Shown here: piece after piece, positions 26,769-41,697 of the stretch
Layout of the letters: every line of letters starts with the position of its first letter
How positions within the stretch are numbered: position 1 is the first letter of the stretch
Source: Aphelocoma coerulescens
Taxonomy: Eukaryota > Chordata > Aves > Passeriformes > Corvidae
Assembly: GCF_041296385.1 (NCBI RefSeq)
Contig: NC_091016.1
Location: forward strand, 13,803,497 to 13,867,496
Reading direction: 5' to 3'
DNA length: 64,000 bases
The notes under the pieces: model-generated
What the model was told of the DNA's origin: nothing
What the model saw: the letters and a program-made list of their open reading frames with translations, nothing else
Databases searched by the model: none
Program-made: the position numbers and the translations under genes

Positions 26769-26871
26769 GACATCCATTACATTGCTCTAGATAAGGGTGA
26801 ATTGGCACTAGCTGAAGTGGCAAAGAGAAAGGCTAATGACATTGATGCAGAATCAATAACTACTGGAATTG
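26769..26871 (+). CDS. WDPCP: WDPCP exon, DIHYIALDKGELALAEVAKR
   Basis: A 103-nt exon with acceptor TTTCCAAAG and donor TTG|GTAAGA. It encodes 34 codons, from DIHYIALDKGELALAEVAKR to DIDAESITTGI, and leaves one base (G) for the next exon. The order DLFM then DIHY agrees with the vertebrate protein. This is the last strongly conserved block I recognise. Its ALAEVA/ELALAE pattern is helical, consistent with the alpha-solenoid end of Fritz-type proteins. The frame joins 57261 (G|AA, Glu) across a 30-kb intron that contains the provirus. Confidence 0.95.
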
Positions 26872-29800
26872 GTAAGAATTAATGGTGTTTAAAAAGCCCT
26901 TTTGTTTTAATCAATACTTGTCCTGTAGAACATGGTGTTGTATTTGTAGAGGGGTTATTGTTTTGATTACATTGTTTTCTTTGAAAGTGAGACCACGTTT
27001 TTATTTGTGACTAAAGAATAGTCTTTTTATTCATAACTAAAGAAAGAGGCTTATAAAAATCACATAGCTTTGCCTTTCAATACCCGCGTGAGGATAGATA
27101 TGAAGCAAAAAGATTTATATGGTGGCTATATACAAAAGTTCAGGCTGTACAAACTGAACTGAGTGCAAGAGGTAAGGGACTGAATCTGAAAATCATTGTT
27201 CAGATCAGCATTAAAGGCCAGGCATGGCAATCTCATGGACCTCTAAATATTTGCTGGTGCACACTGGAGTCACATCCAGCATTGATGCTTTGGCAGCACT
27301 TGGATGGAACATTTCCTGATGTGAACACAGGTTCAGATCCTGGCTTTAAAGCAGCAGCTTGGCCTGCAGTGGGATTCTTGGCATTCCATAAGGAGTATTG
27401 ATGCTAAAGTTGCAGCGTGTGACTAATAGCTATAACACTGATGACTTTTCATGCAAGGGAACTCATAATTCATTCACTTTCTCCTTGTGTTTCTTCTGAA
27501 TTTACATGAAGATATGTATGCAAGCACATGAGACCATTCTGATTTCATGCCTTGTAGCATGAACCAAGCAGAAGGTGTCTATGTCTAGGGAGCTGACCTC
27601 CATTGGAGACAAAGGGAGAAAAACCCACAAAGCCTAAAAATGTCTGTATAAAACATGCACAGTTCTGTTTTGCTCATTCTACTGCATCATTGAATATTAG
27701 AGGAAAACACTGAGCTTTTGTCCTTGTCCCATGCCAAGAAGTAGAATAGGATTAAAACTCAGAATGTTTTTTGTGAGTCAGAGTCACAAAACCTTTGAAA
27801 TCTTGGGTAACATGGGATTCTTTTGGAACTGTACCTCTCCCTGTTTACCAAGAGCATACAAGGGAATGCCACTCCAGTACATAGAAATGCAGAGAGGCCA
27901 TATATGCTTTTATGTGGCCATTTCTATAGATTGTATAAATCCATGACTTTCAAGGCTACTGCAATACAGTATCACCTCCTTCCCTCTCCACCAGAGTAGG
28001 AATTAAGCAGTGCCTCTCCTGAACTCTTCAGGGTCTTTCATTTTCATGCTCAAGTCACTTAAAGCTTTTTTTCCACCACAACTGGGCCTTTGGTCAAGCC
28101 CTTTCACTGCTAGAATTCGAAAAAAAGGACATCTGTTTAGGTCATCCCTTAATGGGCACTCTTTAAAGTGTACAGTTATATCTCCCTTGCTTTCTCTTCT
28201 CTTCTTAGGTATTTGCCTGCTGCACCAAATATAACTGAGATACCCAGGACTTGCCTCTGATTATTACCTATTCTCTGACACTTAATCCAGAAAATTTAAA
28301 GTCTAATCTGTATCTTAGTGAAAGCCCTTTGTAGCATTGTAGACACATGTGCAGGGAGAGGGGTAGGGAAAAGAACTGAGGTGATCACAGATGCCTTCCT
28401 TGCATATCAAATGCCCTACACGTGTAACTGCAATTCAGCTACAAATGTGCAGGCACACGGTCTTCCCCTCCTCCAGACCTCCTCCTCCTAAAGTTACCTC
28501 TGCAATGCCCCATTAGCATAAATTATTAAAGTCATTTTATATGATAAAGACTTTTGCTGAATAATTAACTATCAGAATGATTTAAAATACTTTTCAATGC
28601 CCCCAGGGACAAACTGTCACTGAGATTCAGTCTCTAAACAGTAATGAATTTGCATCCAATTCATTTTACATGAAAATAAACAGGAATCTCCCATGAGTTT
28701 GTTTCGCTGCAGGTTGGATCTCACCTTAAACATGTGAAATCTTGGCTACAGGTTTTGTTTTGTTGTACTTTATTCCAATGTCCTCTCTAATGATGTTTTC
28801 ATTTCATAAACTGTTGTTAGCAAAAAAGTTGACATGAGGTATGAACTTTGTGGACCCAGTGCAAACAAAAGATGATAAGTGCTTTATATGTAAATTGCTG
28901 CATTTTTCTAATACTTTGAGAGGGGGAGATAAAATCATGCCAGAGCTAGAAGTTTTAAAATGCTCTTTCAAACAAATCTGTGTCCCCTGACCACTTCCTA
29001 AGCCCAGTCCTCTTCAGCTAGTCCCTGCTCTCTGGAACTTCCAGCCATTCAGTTCACCAAGGGTCACACTTTCCCCAAACTTCTTGAACACCCACTTTGG
29101 GCTTCTACGAGGAGACAGTAACCTAAGCAAAGAGGGACAGCAAGGTGCAACCGGTGCTACTGAGTTTATACTGGACACCTCTACAGCTTATTTGTTATAT
29201 GTATGTATCAGTATAATATTTGGTTTTAAATAGTAAAAAAGTGAACCATTTTCATATGTCAACATCTGATGAAGTTTCCTGAGCTAGCCCATCCTCAAAC
29301 CTCAGCTCAGCGCTGCTTGAAAGTGAGTCAGTGCTTCTGGCTGATTCCCAAGTCTTTGAGAGTGCTCCATCTTGCCCCAGAAATATTTAATTTGTCAAGA
29401 TATTTCTGTGTACAGAGCTCACTTCAAACATAATATATTTCAAACTCAGACTTTCAGGAAAAGTTTCAAGCCCCTACAAATAATGTAGGATGACAGTATA
29501 ATTTCATCTAAAATTTATAGACGTCATCCACAGTTCTATATGGGTAGATTCCTCACATATATTATACCAAGATTTGTGTCAAGATAAAACTAAAAATAGG
29601 TTGATTGTTTTAAGATTTTTTGAATTTTGGCTCTTCTCAGTTCATCATCACATGATTGCAGTTTGCTGGACACTGTTTTGAAGAAGCCATCTTCAAAGCT
29701 AAGGATATCTGAGGGTATCTGGTAAAAACACCTGTAGACATCCAGAGCTCAGTAGTTAGAATATTGCTGAGCAAGGAGTGTCAGGTGAACTATGGTTTTG

Positions 29801-32800
29801 GCAGAATCAGATATCTTGTTCATCTGATTAAAATCTTCTGAGGATAAGTATTCTCATAAGACTTTATGTTTGACAGCCTGTAAAAATGCATCTTGGGGGA
29901 TGAAAAGATTGAAGCAATGGTACTGTACATCTCAGAAATGGCATTAGCTATCTCCTCTTTCCCTTTTTATTTGATCAGCAGACCACTGCCCATGGATCCT
30001 GTGGCTTCTTCTGCCAAAGATTTTCTGTTATTTCTGTAGTAGATCCACAAGTTCCTTAATGAGGTCAGGGAGTGCTCATTTAGCCTTGCCTAAAATGTAT
30101 GCTGCACTCCTCATTTCACTTGATTAAAAGAGAGAATAAATAATTTATTCAATATTGGCATATATGTAGGTTACTAATAAATTCTGTTTATGAGTGTAGC
30201 CTGGCATATACTCCCCTGGAACAGCATTGTCTGTGGTGGAAGAGTGAGTCTGTTTGGTGCTGTAAAGTGTAGGTTGCTAATGTAAAACCTGAGTTGCAAA
30301 GAACTGACATGGCAGAGCCTGTTAAGAAATGCCATAACTAATAATGATCATGGTGGTGAAGAGCTCAGCCCTTCAGACATCATTGCTCAATGAATATCCA
30401 ATGAAGAGCATATGTAGGCAGTGTCAGAAAGTTTCCCAAGGCCAACTTCCAACAAATTACATTAGGGCCTAGCAAGGTGATTTTAACCTTCAAATCAACA
30501 GCTTTCACCCAAAAGGGATTCATGTTGTGACAAGATAGATAACTGCTGCATCGTTGAAAGGCAAATTGGGAAACCTTGTATTTCTATTTAGAATTAAATT
30601 CAGAATATTAGTAACTCTAATGTTTAGGCAACATTTCTAACAGAGGTATGTTAACAAAAACACTGATGTTCAGATAATTGCATTGTTCTGAAATGCTAGA
30701 TGGGACTGACTAACATTTTGGTGGTTCACTGATGTCTCATGAAAGCGCTTGAGGTTTTTCCATTTAAAATAGAATTTTAAAATATTTCTGGAAGTATTCC
30801 CTACTGTTTGCGAGATAGGGAATCTTATCAGTTCTCACAGAGACTGAAGTCTAATTTCCCACAGTGTTTGTAAAATGACATTTAAAATGCAGGGACCCTA
30901 AATGTTTCACCTTGCTGGCAAGGAACGTCACCAGTTTGAACCCTAAGTGGAGAATTAATTAATTTTATCTTATTTCTGTGGTAGTGTTTTTTATTGAATG
31001 GCTTACATGTTCTTTGTGATAATTACTAATGACACATCCTACAGTGCTTTGTCTGAGATGCCAGTCTGGTCTTGCATTACAGTCTGCTACCTCCAAATCA
31101 CTTATCATTTACTCAGATCTTCCTCTCTTCCTGACAGTCCTGAGGAGCCTGCTTGCATTTGAAGACCATGTTTAGAATTGTCCCCTGTATTTGTAACCTC
31201 CTCTGGCCCTGCATTAGCCTAGTTGGTAACATTTCCTTCTCTGATCCATAATGACTCCTTTCATCTCTCAAGGACTTCCTCCTCACCCTCACATACCCCC
31301 TCTGACACTGATGGCAAAGCCTTCTTCATTTCCTGCTCTTCCTTGGCACATGCAGCTTTCTCTTGTCATCTATCAAATTTCAAGTTAACTGAGAATCTTG
31401 GCCTTTATTTAACGACTTTTATTTCACTGTATAACACATTTACAGCATGCTTCAAAGGTATTGTCCCAGACAGAGGTGAACTGTGATCTGGGAAGGCTCG
31501 GGGGACACTTATTTATGCTACAGTTTTTTGGAGCCTGCCCCTTCAGTGTAAGTGTTAGATCTCCCATTTATTTATTTATATTTTCAGTTTAAGTCAATCA
31601 AAACTTCTGGAATCAAACCCTTTGCTTTTATTTTTCTAATAATGTGACTTTTTCCCCAGAGAGCCAGAAAAACATTTTTAATGAAAAATGTTTTCTAAGT
31701 ATGATTGGCAGTTCACCTATGGCAAGAAATTCGTTTCCACGAGCACTTTTTTAATTTTGTGCCACCCAAGAGGAGTGTCTTTGAAGATCCATAGTAATTT
31801 GAAATTATTTAACTGTGCTCATATATACACTCTCTTGAACATATCAAGCCACACACAGCACTTGACACAGAGCCCACTAAACACAGTTAAAGGATTTCCA
31901 CCATCTTCGGTGGGCTTGGATGGGGATTTTAGCAAGCAACAAGCTCATGGGTAGGCTTGGCATGACCAGGAGTGCTGCAAAGACCTGGTCTGGAAAGACA
32001 CGCTGCTTGGTGTAGTGGCTTCAAGAGGAGGGAGCAGCAGCCAGCACCCATGGCATGGCATCCTATTTTTAAATTTCCAGGTGGTAGTGAGGATTTTACT
32101 CTCTTGAGGGTTACAGGCATGTACTGCTCCCCTCCTTGTGTTCTTTTCAAGAAGTGGAGTCATTTGTTTTACTTGAGGTCTACAGTAATGCCAAGCTATT
32201 TTTGGCTCCACCTCATCTCACCTCTCCTCTTGCTTGTGTCATGGTGTCAGTTTTGATCTATACCTTCCCACTGCTTGACAGCTTTGCCTGAAGACATAAT
32301 CCTCAGCCCCTAATAATTGTAAGTACATCAAAAGCTAGTTGGTTTGCTTAGCTGCAGAGGTCTACACAAAGATCTGTGTATCTTCACTTGAAAGAGATTC
32401 ATAGTTTTGTGTCAAGCTTTAGAATTATCATGGCCTTCCATTTTTTTCCCTTCCTTATAGTGACATATTCTTTCTTGCCCACTACAGAACCTGATTTAAA
32501 AAGCACAACTATATGCCCAAAATGAAGACACCTTCTTCTTAATATTTTAATTTTAATGATCCTCATATTTTGTAATGTCTGCCAGCAGTAAAATTATGCC
32601 CTAGTGATTATGAAAAAATCTTACCAGAAATCATAGATTAACTACTTTTGCCACCTTTAGGGGCTTACATTTTTTTAATCTATAGCCACATACTACAACT
32701 GATTTATAAACAACAACAAAAAAATTTCAATATTTCCAAATTCTAGAAATTGAAAGGAGTTGTCTGTATCTGATATGGTTTTATCCTAATGACAATTAGG

Positions 32801-33339
32801 ATATTGCAAGGCATGTGAGGTCACTCATCTCAGATCTCTTCACTATAATTCCATCTTATCCCTATAACCCCCAGACAAGCTGATGTACACAGACAACAGT
32901 GAATGGATGACACTAATTACCGAGTAAACAACATATTTTCAGTGGCAACAGATCAAGAAGGAAGTTTTAAAAGTGAAAGAAATTCACAGAGCTACACCTT
33001 GGGGGAGGATGTAACACGATAAAGAATAGTTCAGCATAAAAGATCTTGAAGGGATGCCCGTGGCATGGCATTGAAGTGAAGAGAAGCAAGTCAATACGCA
33101 AGCTGTTGACATTGTAGCTAGGAATTTAAGTAGGAATTTGGCTTCTCATCACTGACTTCAGTCCATAGACTGTAGTAAATTTAAACAGAAAGTACACATA
33201 GTTAAAATAACTGTTGAAAGAAACTATCAAAGAAATTGATGCATGGAAAGTGTCTTTGCATGAAGACTGAATGAATGCCTTTCTGGGAAATAGGTCTTAG
33301 CCAAATACAATTTATGCAGTAGTCAAACACATGTTTGTC

Positions 33340-33435
33340 TGGCTTGGTGTAGGATACCTGGATGAAATTTAATAGCCTCTAATTCACTGTAGGTCAAACT
33401 AGATGATTTACACTATATCATTATAGTATAATATT
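33340..33435 (+). mobile_element. Possible ancient LINE (L3/CR1-type) tail
   Basis: The stretch AGGTCAAACTAGATGATTTA near 33391 resembles the GGTCAGACTAGATGATC landmark near the 3' end of old L3/CR1-type elements. It is too diverged for a firm call. Confidence 0.35.
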
Positions 33436-36400
33436 CATATGTTCTGGATTCCACTCTTGCCTACAGCTCTGTGAAAAAGCCCCTGGTAAATCTCCCATTA
33501 GCTTCAAAAGGCCCACATGTGGTCTAAAAGACTGCAGTTAAAAGCCACATGATATATATGTAATATATATTCACACATCTCAGAGTATGCACGTGTGTGT
33601 GTACATAAGTGGGTGTTACATTTACACATACACAGCAAAAATCTGGCTAGTCATAAAAATAGCTCCAAATCTGAGCACAAGCCAGAGGAACTATTACGTA
33701 TTTGTATTTTGCTTCATGACATCACAAAAGCCACCGCTGCTTTTTTTTTTTCTGAAAGAACAAAAAGTAATCGCAGCAGGAGGTGCTTTCATAACTGCTG
33801 CAGCTGGCTGGGAGCTGTGGATCTGTGTGTTCACGGTGTGTCAGGGACATGTTTGTCTCACACACCCTGGAGCCATCCCTCAGCCTCTCGCTTTCCGATG
33901 GGGAACTCGCCAGTTGCATTTCTGTGCACTGAAGAGCGTTGGCAAACACATATTTGCATGGCAGTTGGTATGTGTTTTGTCCTGTTTGCTCTGCGTAACG
34001 TAACGTGATGTGACAGGCTGTAATTCATCACATCAGCTGCATGACAGCAGAGCAATTGGAAAAGAGGTGCAATGGTGGGCCAATGCGAGGTGGCAGTTTA
34101 ATGTTGGGTTGTAGTCTCTCAACGGTAAGGCTTTTTAGAACAACCTACCAAAGAATTGTCTCCAAGCATTCCCTGTGCAGGTGAGTTTTAGAAGTAATGA
34201 TCAGGCAGAGCACAGTCAACATTGGGAGAAAGCTGAAGATCCCTGTACTTGGAAGGAATGGCTCTTCTAAATACGAAAACCCTTGCACACCTGGTGTCAG
34301 ATCAAAGAAGAACATTGAAGGACTATTTATTTCCTCCTCTTTCACTGCACTCTCCAGGCACACCACAGGTCCTTATGTGGGAATACTGTGGAATTGCCAA
34401 CAGGCAGAATCAGAGGTTGAGGCCATTTTCTTCCAAAGACTCCTACACAAGAGACTGCTTGACAGTTCACCCCTGAAAAATTCCCACAACAAGAGTGAGG
34501 GTGTTTGATAACCTGATGTTAGTTCTTGTTGAGTGCTTCCAGCCTAAAAACACCAAGTTCCCTGTTAAAATCCTGTTTCAGGATTCTAGTCAGGACACGG
34601 CTGGTGAAAGCCATAGGGAAGAGCTCAGTGGGGCCTGAGGGTGAGCTTTGCAACGTTGCTCTTCTCACTCATGCACTTTCTAAAGTGTCAAACTTGGCCA
34701 GAAGATGAAAAGAAGGGAGTTGTCTAAGAAAAACCATTGGTGAAAAAGTGATCTGCAATGCCTAGCACAAGGCAGTAAGTACATCCGGAATTAATGACTT
34801 CTTTCTTTCCTCAACATACACTCTGTATTTAATTTCAGCTATTTGAAGTATCTTTTCCCTAAATATCCTTCCTTTCAGTCTGCACTCAGACTTCTTTTTA
34901 CTTTAAATCTCAGTGCCATGAAACTTCTGCAACTCCCCAGCCCATGCATGGGTAATACCTGCCCTTCAATAATATTTTTCACAGCATTCAAGATACGAAA
35001 ATCGTGCTAGATTTCAAACTGTAAATTCAGTCTTAAAAACAGGCTGTGAGGCAGTTGGTTATCTCTGCAATGTTGATATTATGAAATGGCACAATATTTC
35101 AATATGATGAAAAGATATCATTAATGATAGCTTCTAAGCATGTATGGTGTTCACTTTAATTAGTCACTTACTGCAGTCACACTGCCAGTGTCCCACCTTT
35201 TCATCTTTATGATAATTAAAGCTGCAACAGCCGCTTGATTTCTGCCTCCTGCCCTCCCAGCCCAGGGACACCACAACATCAGTAAAAAGTTAGGGAAGGG
35301 TTCTCACATAAATTAGATTCCATGGATTAACCACTTAACTGATAGCTTAAAAATTTTCCCTGTAAATGTCAATATTCTTTCCTGTAGATTTGTGTTAAAA
35401 ACCTAAGCATGGCTTCTCTTTTTTTTTTTTTTCAAAAATTTAACATTGTTTCACAACAACTGCTAGCTTATATTTTTTTGCTTGGTGAAACCTCTGCTGC
35501 ATCTTACTATGGTTACTCATTTACCTCTGCTGTATTTCGTCCTTTCTCTTGCTAATGTTCTTGGGGCTAAAATCCCCCCTGGAGACCTCCAAGTGCACCA
35601 GATGAAGAGCAGATTCTGGGGCCATCCCAGAGACCTTGCAGAATAATCCCAGAATGTGATTTTACATCACTTGGTAGATGCTGGTGAACCATCAGGAGCC
35701 TTACATGAGCTCACCCTCTGACTGAAGGATTTGGAACCCAGTCCTAAACCATGTTTGAAATTCACTGCTAAATTTCACCACACCTCTGCTTAAATAATAG
35801 GAACTTTTATCAACCAGATGGAAGATGATGACTACAATTAATTATTTATTTTACTGCGTAGGATGCACTGTGGCTAAAGAAAGCAGCTACAAAGTGCTTA
35901 CCTTAAGCCCTTGCTTTTAGCCACCAAAGGGCAAAAAATGTTTAGTTCATGAAGGCAAATATGGAGCCTGTGTGGGCACCCTCTGCTGCAGTGCCCACAT
36001 CACCCTGTTGACTGTGCTGCCATTGCCTCAGGTATGTAAGGGAAGAGTTAGCACCACACTGATCACTGTAATGAACAGAATTTTAAGAGTAAAACATTCT
36101 GGAAAAATTCCTGGTTTCCTCAAAAAGTCATGAAAGAAGCACAGCCTTTAGTCAGTGCCTTGTTTTCATATATTGTTATCAACTGCCCCATCCTATTCCT
36201 GTGTTTACTTGAGAGTTTTTCTGTCCACTCATTGGGATTAGAAACAAGACAGCGGGTAAAGAACTGGATGTAATTAGACTTTTACAGCCATCACCAAGCC
36301 ACTGGATGACTGGCCTGCTCATTTTAGCCTTGGATGGTTTTGCTTTTCTTTGGGGACTGCGTGAGCTCTCTGTGGCAGGCTGCCCATCCCTTCAGCACCA

Positions 36401-39400
36401 TCCCATGCCAGAGCTCCTCGCTGTCACTTCCCACAGGCTGACCACGCAGCCAGATGAAGTCCATTTCCTAAGCTCTCTTATTTTCTGTAATTTTTGCCAC
36501 ATAGGGTGAAAGCACACCCCTGGGAAATCAGCTGTAATCCTCTCGTTCGTGTTTGCCATTAGGTGTCAGTGTGACAACAACCATGGTACACAAAGGCTGT
36601 GCTGGGGTGTGCAGGCATACCACCCCCATCCTAAACTTGTCATTGTCCACTGGGGAAAATACAGTGTGAAACTGAGGGGAAGGAAAGCAATAAACATTTT
36701 ATTTCCGGGTGTTTTTCCATCACCTAATTGAAATTATTTACTAACAGATTAGTCTGTTTGCACTTCATTCAGCGTGTTTCAGGTTCCCGGTGCTGCAGTT
36801 GTCAAAGAAGGGTAATATTTACAAAACCAGGAGAAGAGTTTCTGCACACACTGATCTCACCCTATTTTGGGGCAAAAGAAACAGTCAATATTATCAGTAA
36901 TTTCCAGTCAGCAGGGGGTAAACTGCTTTGCCCAGTGCAAATGTTAAATTAGCTGTGTGAGTTGAAGACTGACAATATTGGTGCTTATAAATGGGTCCTT
37001 AACAAGTTGTTTAAAATACTGTATTAGAAATTACAACTGAAAGTTCCACTCATTCCAAAGAAAAGAATAAAAAACTTAAAAACTAGTTTTAAAGTAACTT
37101 TTTGTGTCAGAAGTCCTGCCTTTTTTTGGTGCACCAGTGATATGTGTGATGAAGAAATAGTCAAATACATTACATATATTAAGAAGTTGTAATTGTTTTT
37201 AAGCAAAGTTTCAGGCACTTCCCAAAATGTAGCAAACAGATTTTGGTTGCTTGGGAGTTTTAAAAGTTTTAAAATAAAAATCAGGGTTTGGGGGGGAAAA
37301 GTCTTTTTAGAAGAAAACTAATTTATAAAATATTCTCCAGTAGCAGTATTCAGAATACCTCAAATACTTGTAGGATAGCTTTTTTTGCCTTATGTTTGGA
37401 ACTGCAAATGTTTTCACCATTAATTTAAATCAAAATTTGATCAGGTCAACATAATAGCTAAATCAGCTTGACCTTCACCAGGACCAGAGAATATGTTGTG
37501 CCAGAAGATCATTGGGATTCAGCTTTTCCTTCACCTTTTCTGCTTTGAAAGGGAACAGGTTCTCAGCATAGCTTCAATTTGATGTTGTTTTTCTTTATAA
37601 TGATAGATTAAATCTCAAGTAACACCATGCTGCTGTGATAAGCATCTGAGCAAGCTGCCTTTTCTTTTACCACCTTCCAGATTTCCAGTTAATCCATGGC
37701 ACAGGAATGGTTAGTCCTGAGCATGCCCAGGGAAATCCTAGCCAGGACAAGAATCCTCAGGTACCATCTCGGCTACAATTCCCCAAGTTGGGCACTTGCA
37801 GGTCTCTTCGCCTTCCAAAATTTGGTAGCCATGCCCCCCCCTCAATTTGGGGATGAGAAATGAAAAATCTCACGTGCCAATTTGATGTTGTCCTTACAAC
37901 AGATAATTATAGGCTTTAAGAATAGAAAAGATGCCTGATTAAATGGCTCCAGCCATCTGCTATTGCAAGACTGTGAAGTAATCCTTGACCATTTTCATAT
38001 TAAGAGTTGCCACGATGATGTTCTCCCACTGCTTATACCACTCAGCTTGCCTAGAAAGCTGCCTCCTTTGCTCTAGTTTACTGGAATCCTAACTCTCTTT
38101 TGCTTTGTATTATTTTAAATAGCAGTGATTAAATCTTTAAAATTCAGTGCTCTTGGGGGGCTTGAAAGTCCCTGCTGTATTGCACATCTATTTTCACTTC
38201 AGAAATATAAATTAAAGAGCTCCTTATTTTCACATGTGGTTTCAGATCAGGTTCTTCTTCTTGTTTGTGGTACAAAGGGAGCAGATGAAAAGCCAGCTAG
38301 GCAAGCAGTTTTAAAAACCCCAGCACTGGCCACTGTGGCTGCTTGTACCCCTGCTCCACTGGGGTACCAGGGGAGGCGTAAGAAGAGGCTTAAGGGCCAA
38401 GCACAAGCTGCTCACATGGCACTCTGGTTTAGGTGAGCCCAAAGGTAATTTTGCTGGTTTTGAAGCAAAATCATTAGTCAAATAGAGCTGAAATCAGCAG
38501 AGAGCTGTAAGCCTGCTTTACGCTGAGCACTGTTCTTACAGAGAGAGTGTTGCTTCAAGCAACTCTTTAGAGATCAGAAAGGATCCTGGTGCCAGGATCC
38601 TCCCTGCGATGGGCTGAGTTCCCAACTGCAGCCTAAACCAGTCCAAAAATGTGCTAGAAAACATGAGGAAGGGTTTCCACCTGAAGTCAGAGAAGAGGCA
38701 GAGGGAGCAGAGTCAGGCTGTAAGGAAGGACTATAAGGGCACAGGAGTAGCCAGGCAGAAGAAAACATCTCTGGGTGTTGCACATCTGTGTGAGAAGGAC
38801 TGGTGGTGGCATGTAAGGAAGGAAAAGGATCGCTGCGGCAGTGCAGGAAAGTGGCAAGATGCCTTTGTAAGGGCAAATTTTTCCCATTGAACATTAATTG
38901 CTTTCCATGGATACAAAATGCACTTTAAGTGATAAAAGGAGTGGCTGACAAGCAATGCTGTATTTAGCAGATATCAGAGAATGCAATGTAGGTTAATTAC
39001 CTTCTCTTAAAATTAATTTTTTTTTCCAAAGAGGTGAGCATCTGTTTGAGACAGAAGCTAATCTCCAAACTCCTGTCGTCTACTTCAATGAGAAGAGGAG
39101 TAAGAAAGAGAATGAAATGGGGTGGTGAGGAGACAGCAGCAGGAGCCATGGTGACTTTTTTTCCCTGGCATCAAGGCGTCAGTTTTTTTGCATTGCTTCC
39201 CATAGACTTTCCTCTTGGTTACCTTCAGAAGCACAAGCAACGCCATGAGCTGCCCACAGCTCCCTCCAGGGCTTTGAGCTTCCCAAGTGGTGTCCACAGC
39301 CGCTGCTCCTGCTGACACAGTTTATTTAAATAGGCAGGGAGAAAGTATTGGTGTTTGCAGGAGGCAGTGTATAGTGTAAACTACCTCTGCGAGGTTTTAA

Positions 39401-40077
39401 AAAGGAAAAAACACTCTGGTATTCGTGCCACTCTGTAATTGAGGGATATCAGTCAGGTGAAGATCTTCCCAAGGAGTGGAAGGAACAGCCTGGGAATGAA
39501 AAACCCACAGTTCCTACAAGGTTGCATTTCCCCTTCAACAGGGCATATGAAGTGTAATGTGTCCCCTTTCCAAAGCTGTTTTCCCTCTAAATCAGTCTCT
39601 TTTAGTGGGAAGGGGTGGGAAGGAAAGTATCAACCCATCAGTAAGGGTTCTCAGTGCCGACAGGGTCACATCAGCTTCTAAAGCCTTCGGGCACCCAAAC
39701 CACAGAGTGGTTATCAGCAAGTCTGTGCAGAACAGCACTGCAGCAGGTGAGTGACAGGATGCAAATATCAGGGAGGACCTGCCCCTGTATCTACTTCAGT
39801 GCCTTTTCAGCCACACCTTTCTGGTAAATTGTAAAATGTCGGTCAGGGCGCTCTGGAGATGGGTAAAACAAGGTGTGCTCATACCCCAACTTCTTTTATG
39901 ACCTAGTGCCTTGAGGTGCATTTAGAAAATGCATCCAAGTTTTGTCTTTTATTATAGGATTTAGTCAAGAGGTACTGAGCAGAGCACTGTGTAAGTGTCA
40001 TTAAGAGAGCTCAGCAACAGGATATTCTGTGATTCCAGATTCCAGGATACCTTTCTGCATATCCTGTGTGTCTGTAT

Positions 40078-40103
40078 ATATGTGTGTGTGTATGTGTGTG
40101 TGT
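40078..40103. repeat. (TG)n-type simple repeat
   Basis: Alternating TA/TG then TGTGTG tract interrupted by TATG. It is a short microsatellite in the intron. Confidence 0.85.
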
Positions 40104-41697
40104 GCAAGCACAGAGTTTGCATATATACACATCACAGTAAACTTTGCGGGTTTGTAGGTTTAAAACAACGTGTTCATACCAGCTGTGTAGCATGTTTTCT
40201 ATGCATTGCATCAGTGTTCCTCATTTTCTATGCAGAGACACACACAGACCCTGTGAAAACTTGGCCCTTATTTTACAAAAACATACCTGAGATATTACCA
40301 ACTTAGCATCCTAAAGTCAGTATTTTTAAAGTGACTGGAAAAATTACGTAAGAATTTTCGGGTTTGGTACACGTTAAGCTCATTGATATCAGAATAAGTT
40401 TAGTCCATACAACCTTCCAGCATGAGTAATTTTTATTTTGTCTGTGAAACCCACTGACTACAAACACATTAGTCTGGCAGGGGTTAGAAAGCAATGCTGT
40501 TTTATAATTTGCGCTTTATTTACAGGTGGTTTTCCCATTTTTTCTTTATTTAGATTAGGCAAACAACTGGTCCCAAGTTTTTCTTCATTATAAGAAAAAG
40601 AAAAACCCTCCTTTTAAGAGGTGTGTGCTTCACACTTTTCAAACTTCAATACCATAGAATTTTTCACTTGGTCAGAAAGCTCATTTAATTTGCTGCTAGG
40701 TTAAATGTTAAAGGTTTCAGTTTTAGGACCATGAATTCTCAAATTGAATTCAGTGCATTGCTTAAATTTCTAGCTGCAGTGCATTTAGCCTAATTGCTTT
40801 GGTAAGTTGGGTGCTTAGTAACTACTACTTCTCTGAATTTTCATCTTTAAAGGCGAGCAAAATAAGCCTGAGGGCCACAGGTGGGCTAGCCTGCTCTTTG
40901 GGATTCACCTGTGGGGTCTTTCGATATCTCTTCCAGTCTGACTGCATCCTCAGACCATATCTGATGAGGCTCTTCTGCTGACAAGGGAGAGCATTTAAAC
41001 ACCTGTAGGTTTTAGCTATTTAAGCCCAAATCAGTTTTGAAGCAACAAGAAAGGCAGAACAAAATGGTTCAGATTTCAGTCAGTTGTCAACTAAATGTGT
41101 GCACTGGGCCTTTAAGTATTTGGCCAGACACATCTTGATTGCTTGGCTTTTGTTTTCACCCTTGGAAAGTCAGCTGGATAATGCCCTGTAGCCAAAGTCT
41201 ATTCTGTGATGCTGCAAGTGGGCTGGGGATGCCGGGGTGAGGGGAGTGTGTGTGTGGGGAGAGGGGAACCGGGTGAAGTGAGAATTAACCAAAAATGAAG
41301 TTATATTCATGTGTTTCCAAATTTTTGTGAGCTGAGGTGTTTGCAGTCATTTTCAGTTTTCTTGCAATGTCAAATATAAAAGTCATAGGAGCATAAAATG
41401 ATCCCAGTGATGCAATCCTTAAGGTGGGCTCTTTTGGGGGATAAATCACAATGCAAACACAGAGGTGATGGAAACAATCGAGGAAACTTCCACCAATGGC
41501 ACCCTCAGAGGCAAGCCCTGAGTGTCTGTTTTTTTCCTCTTTGTTTACAGTATTTTTAAGGCTTTGAGTTCTCACGCAACATATATGTCATTAAATGGCT
41601 GATTCCTCTTTGCACACGTTGTTGTGATGGCCTGTGGCAACCTGAATTAATTGTTTCAGTAGTTGATGGTGGTTACTAGCCGTAATTATTATAATTT

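Noticed and set aside
33587..34008. Two overlapping frames of 137-138 codons
   Set aside because: They share the same DNA in different frames, have no known motif, and include low-complexity TG/CA translation. Treated as chance.
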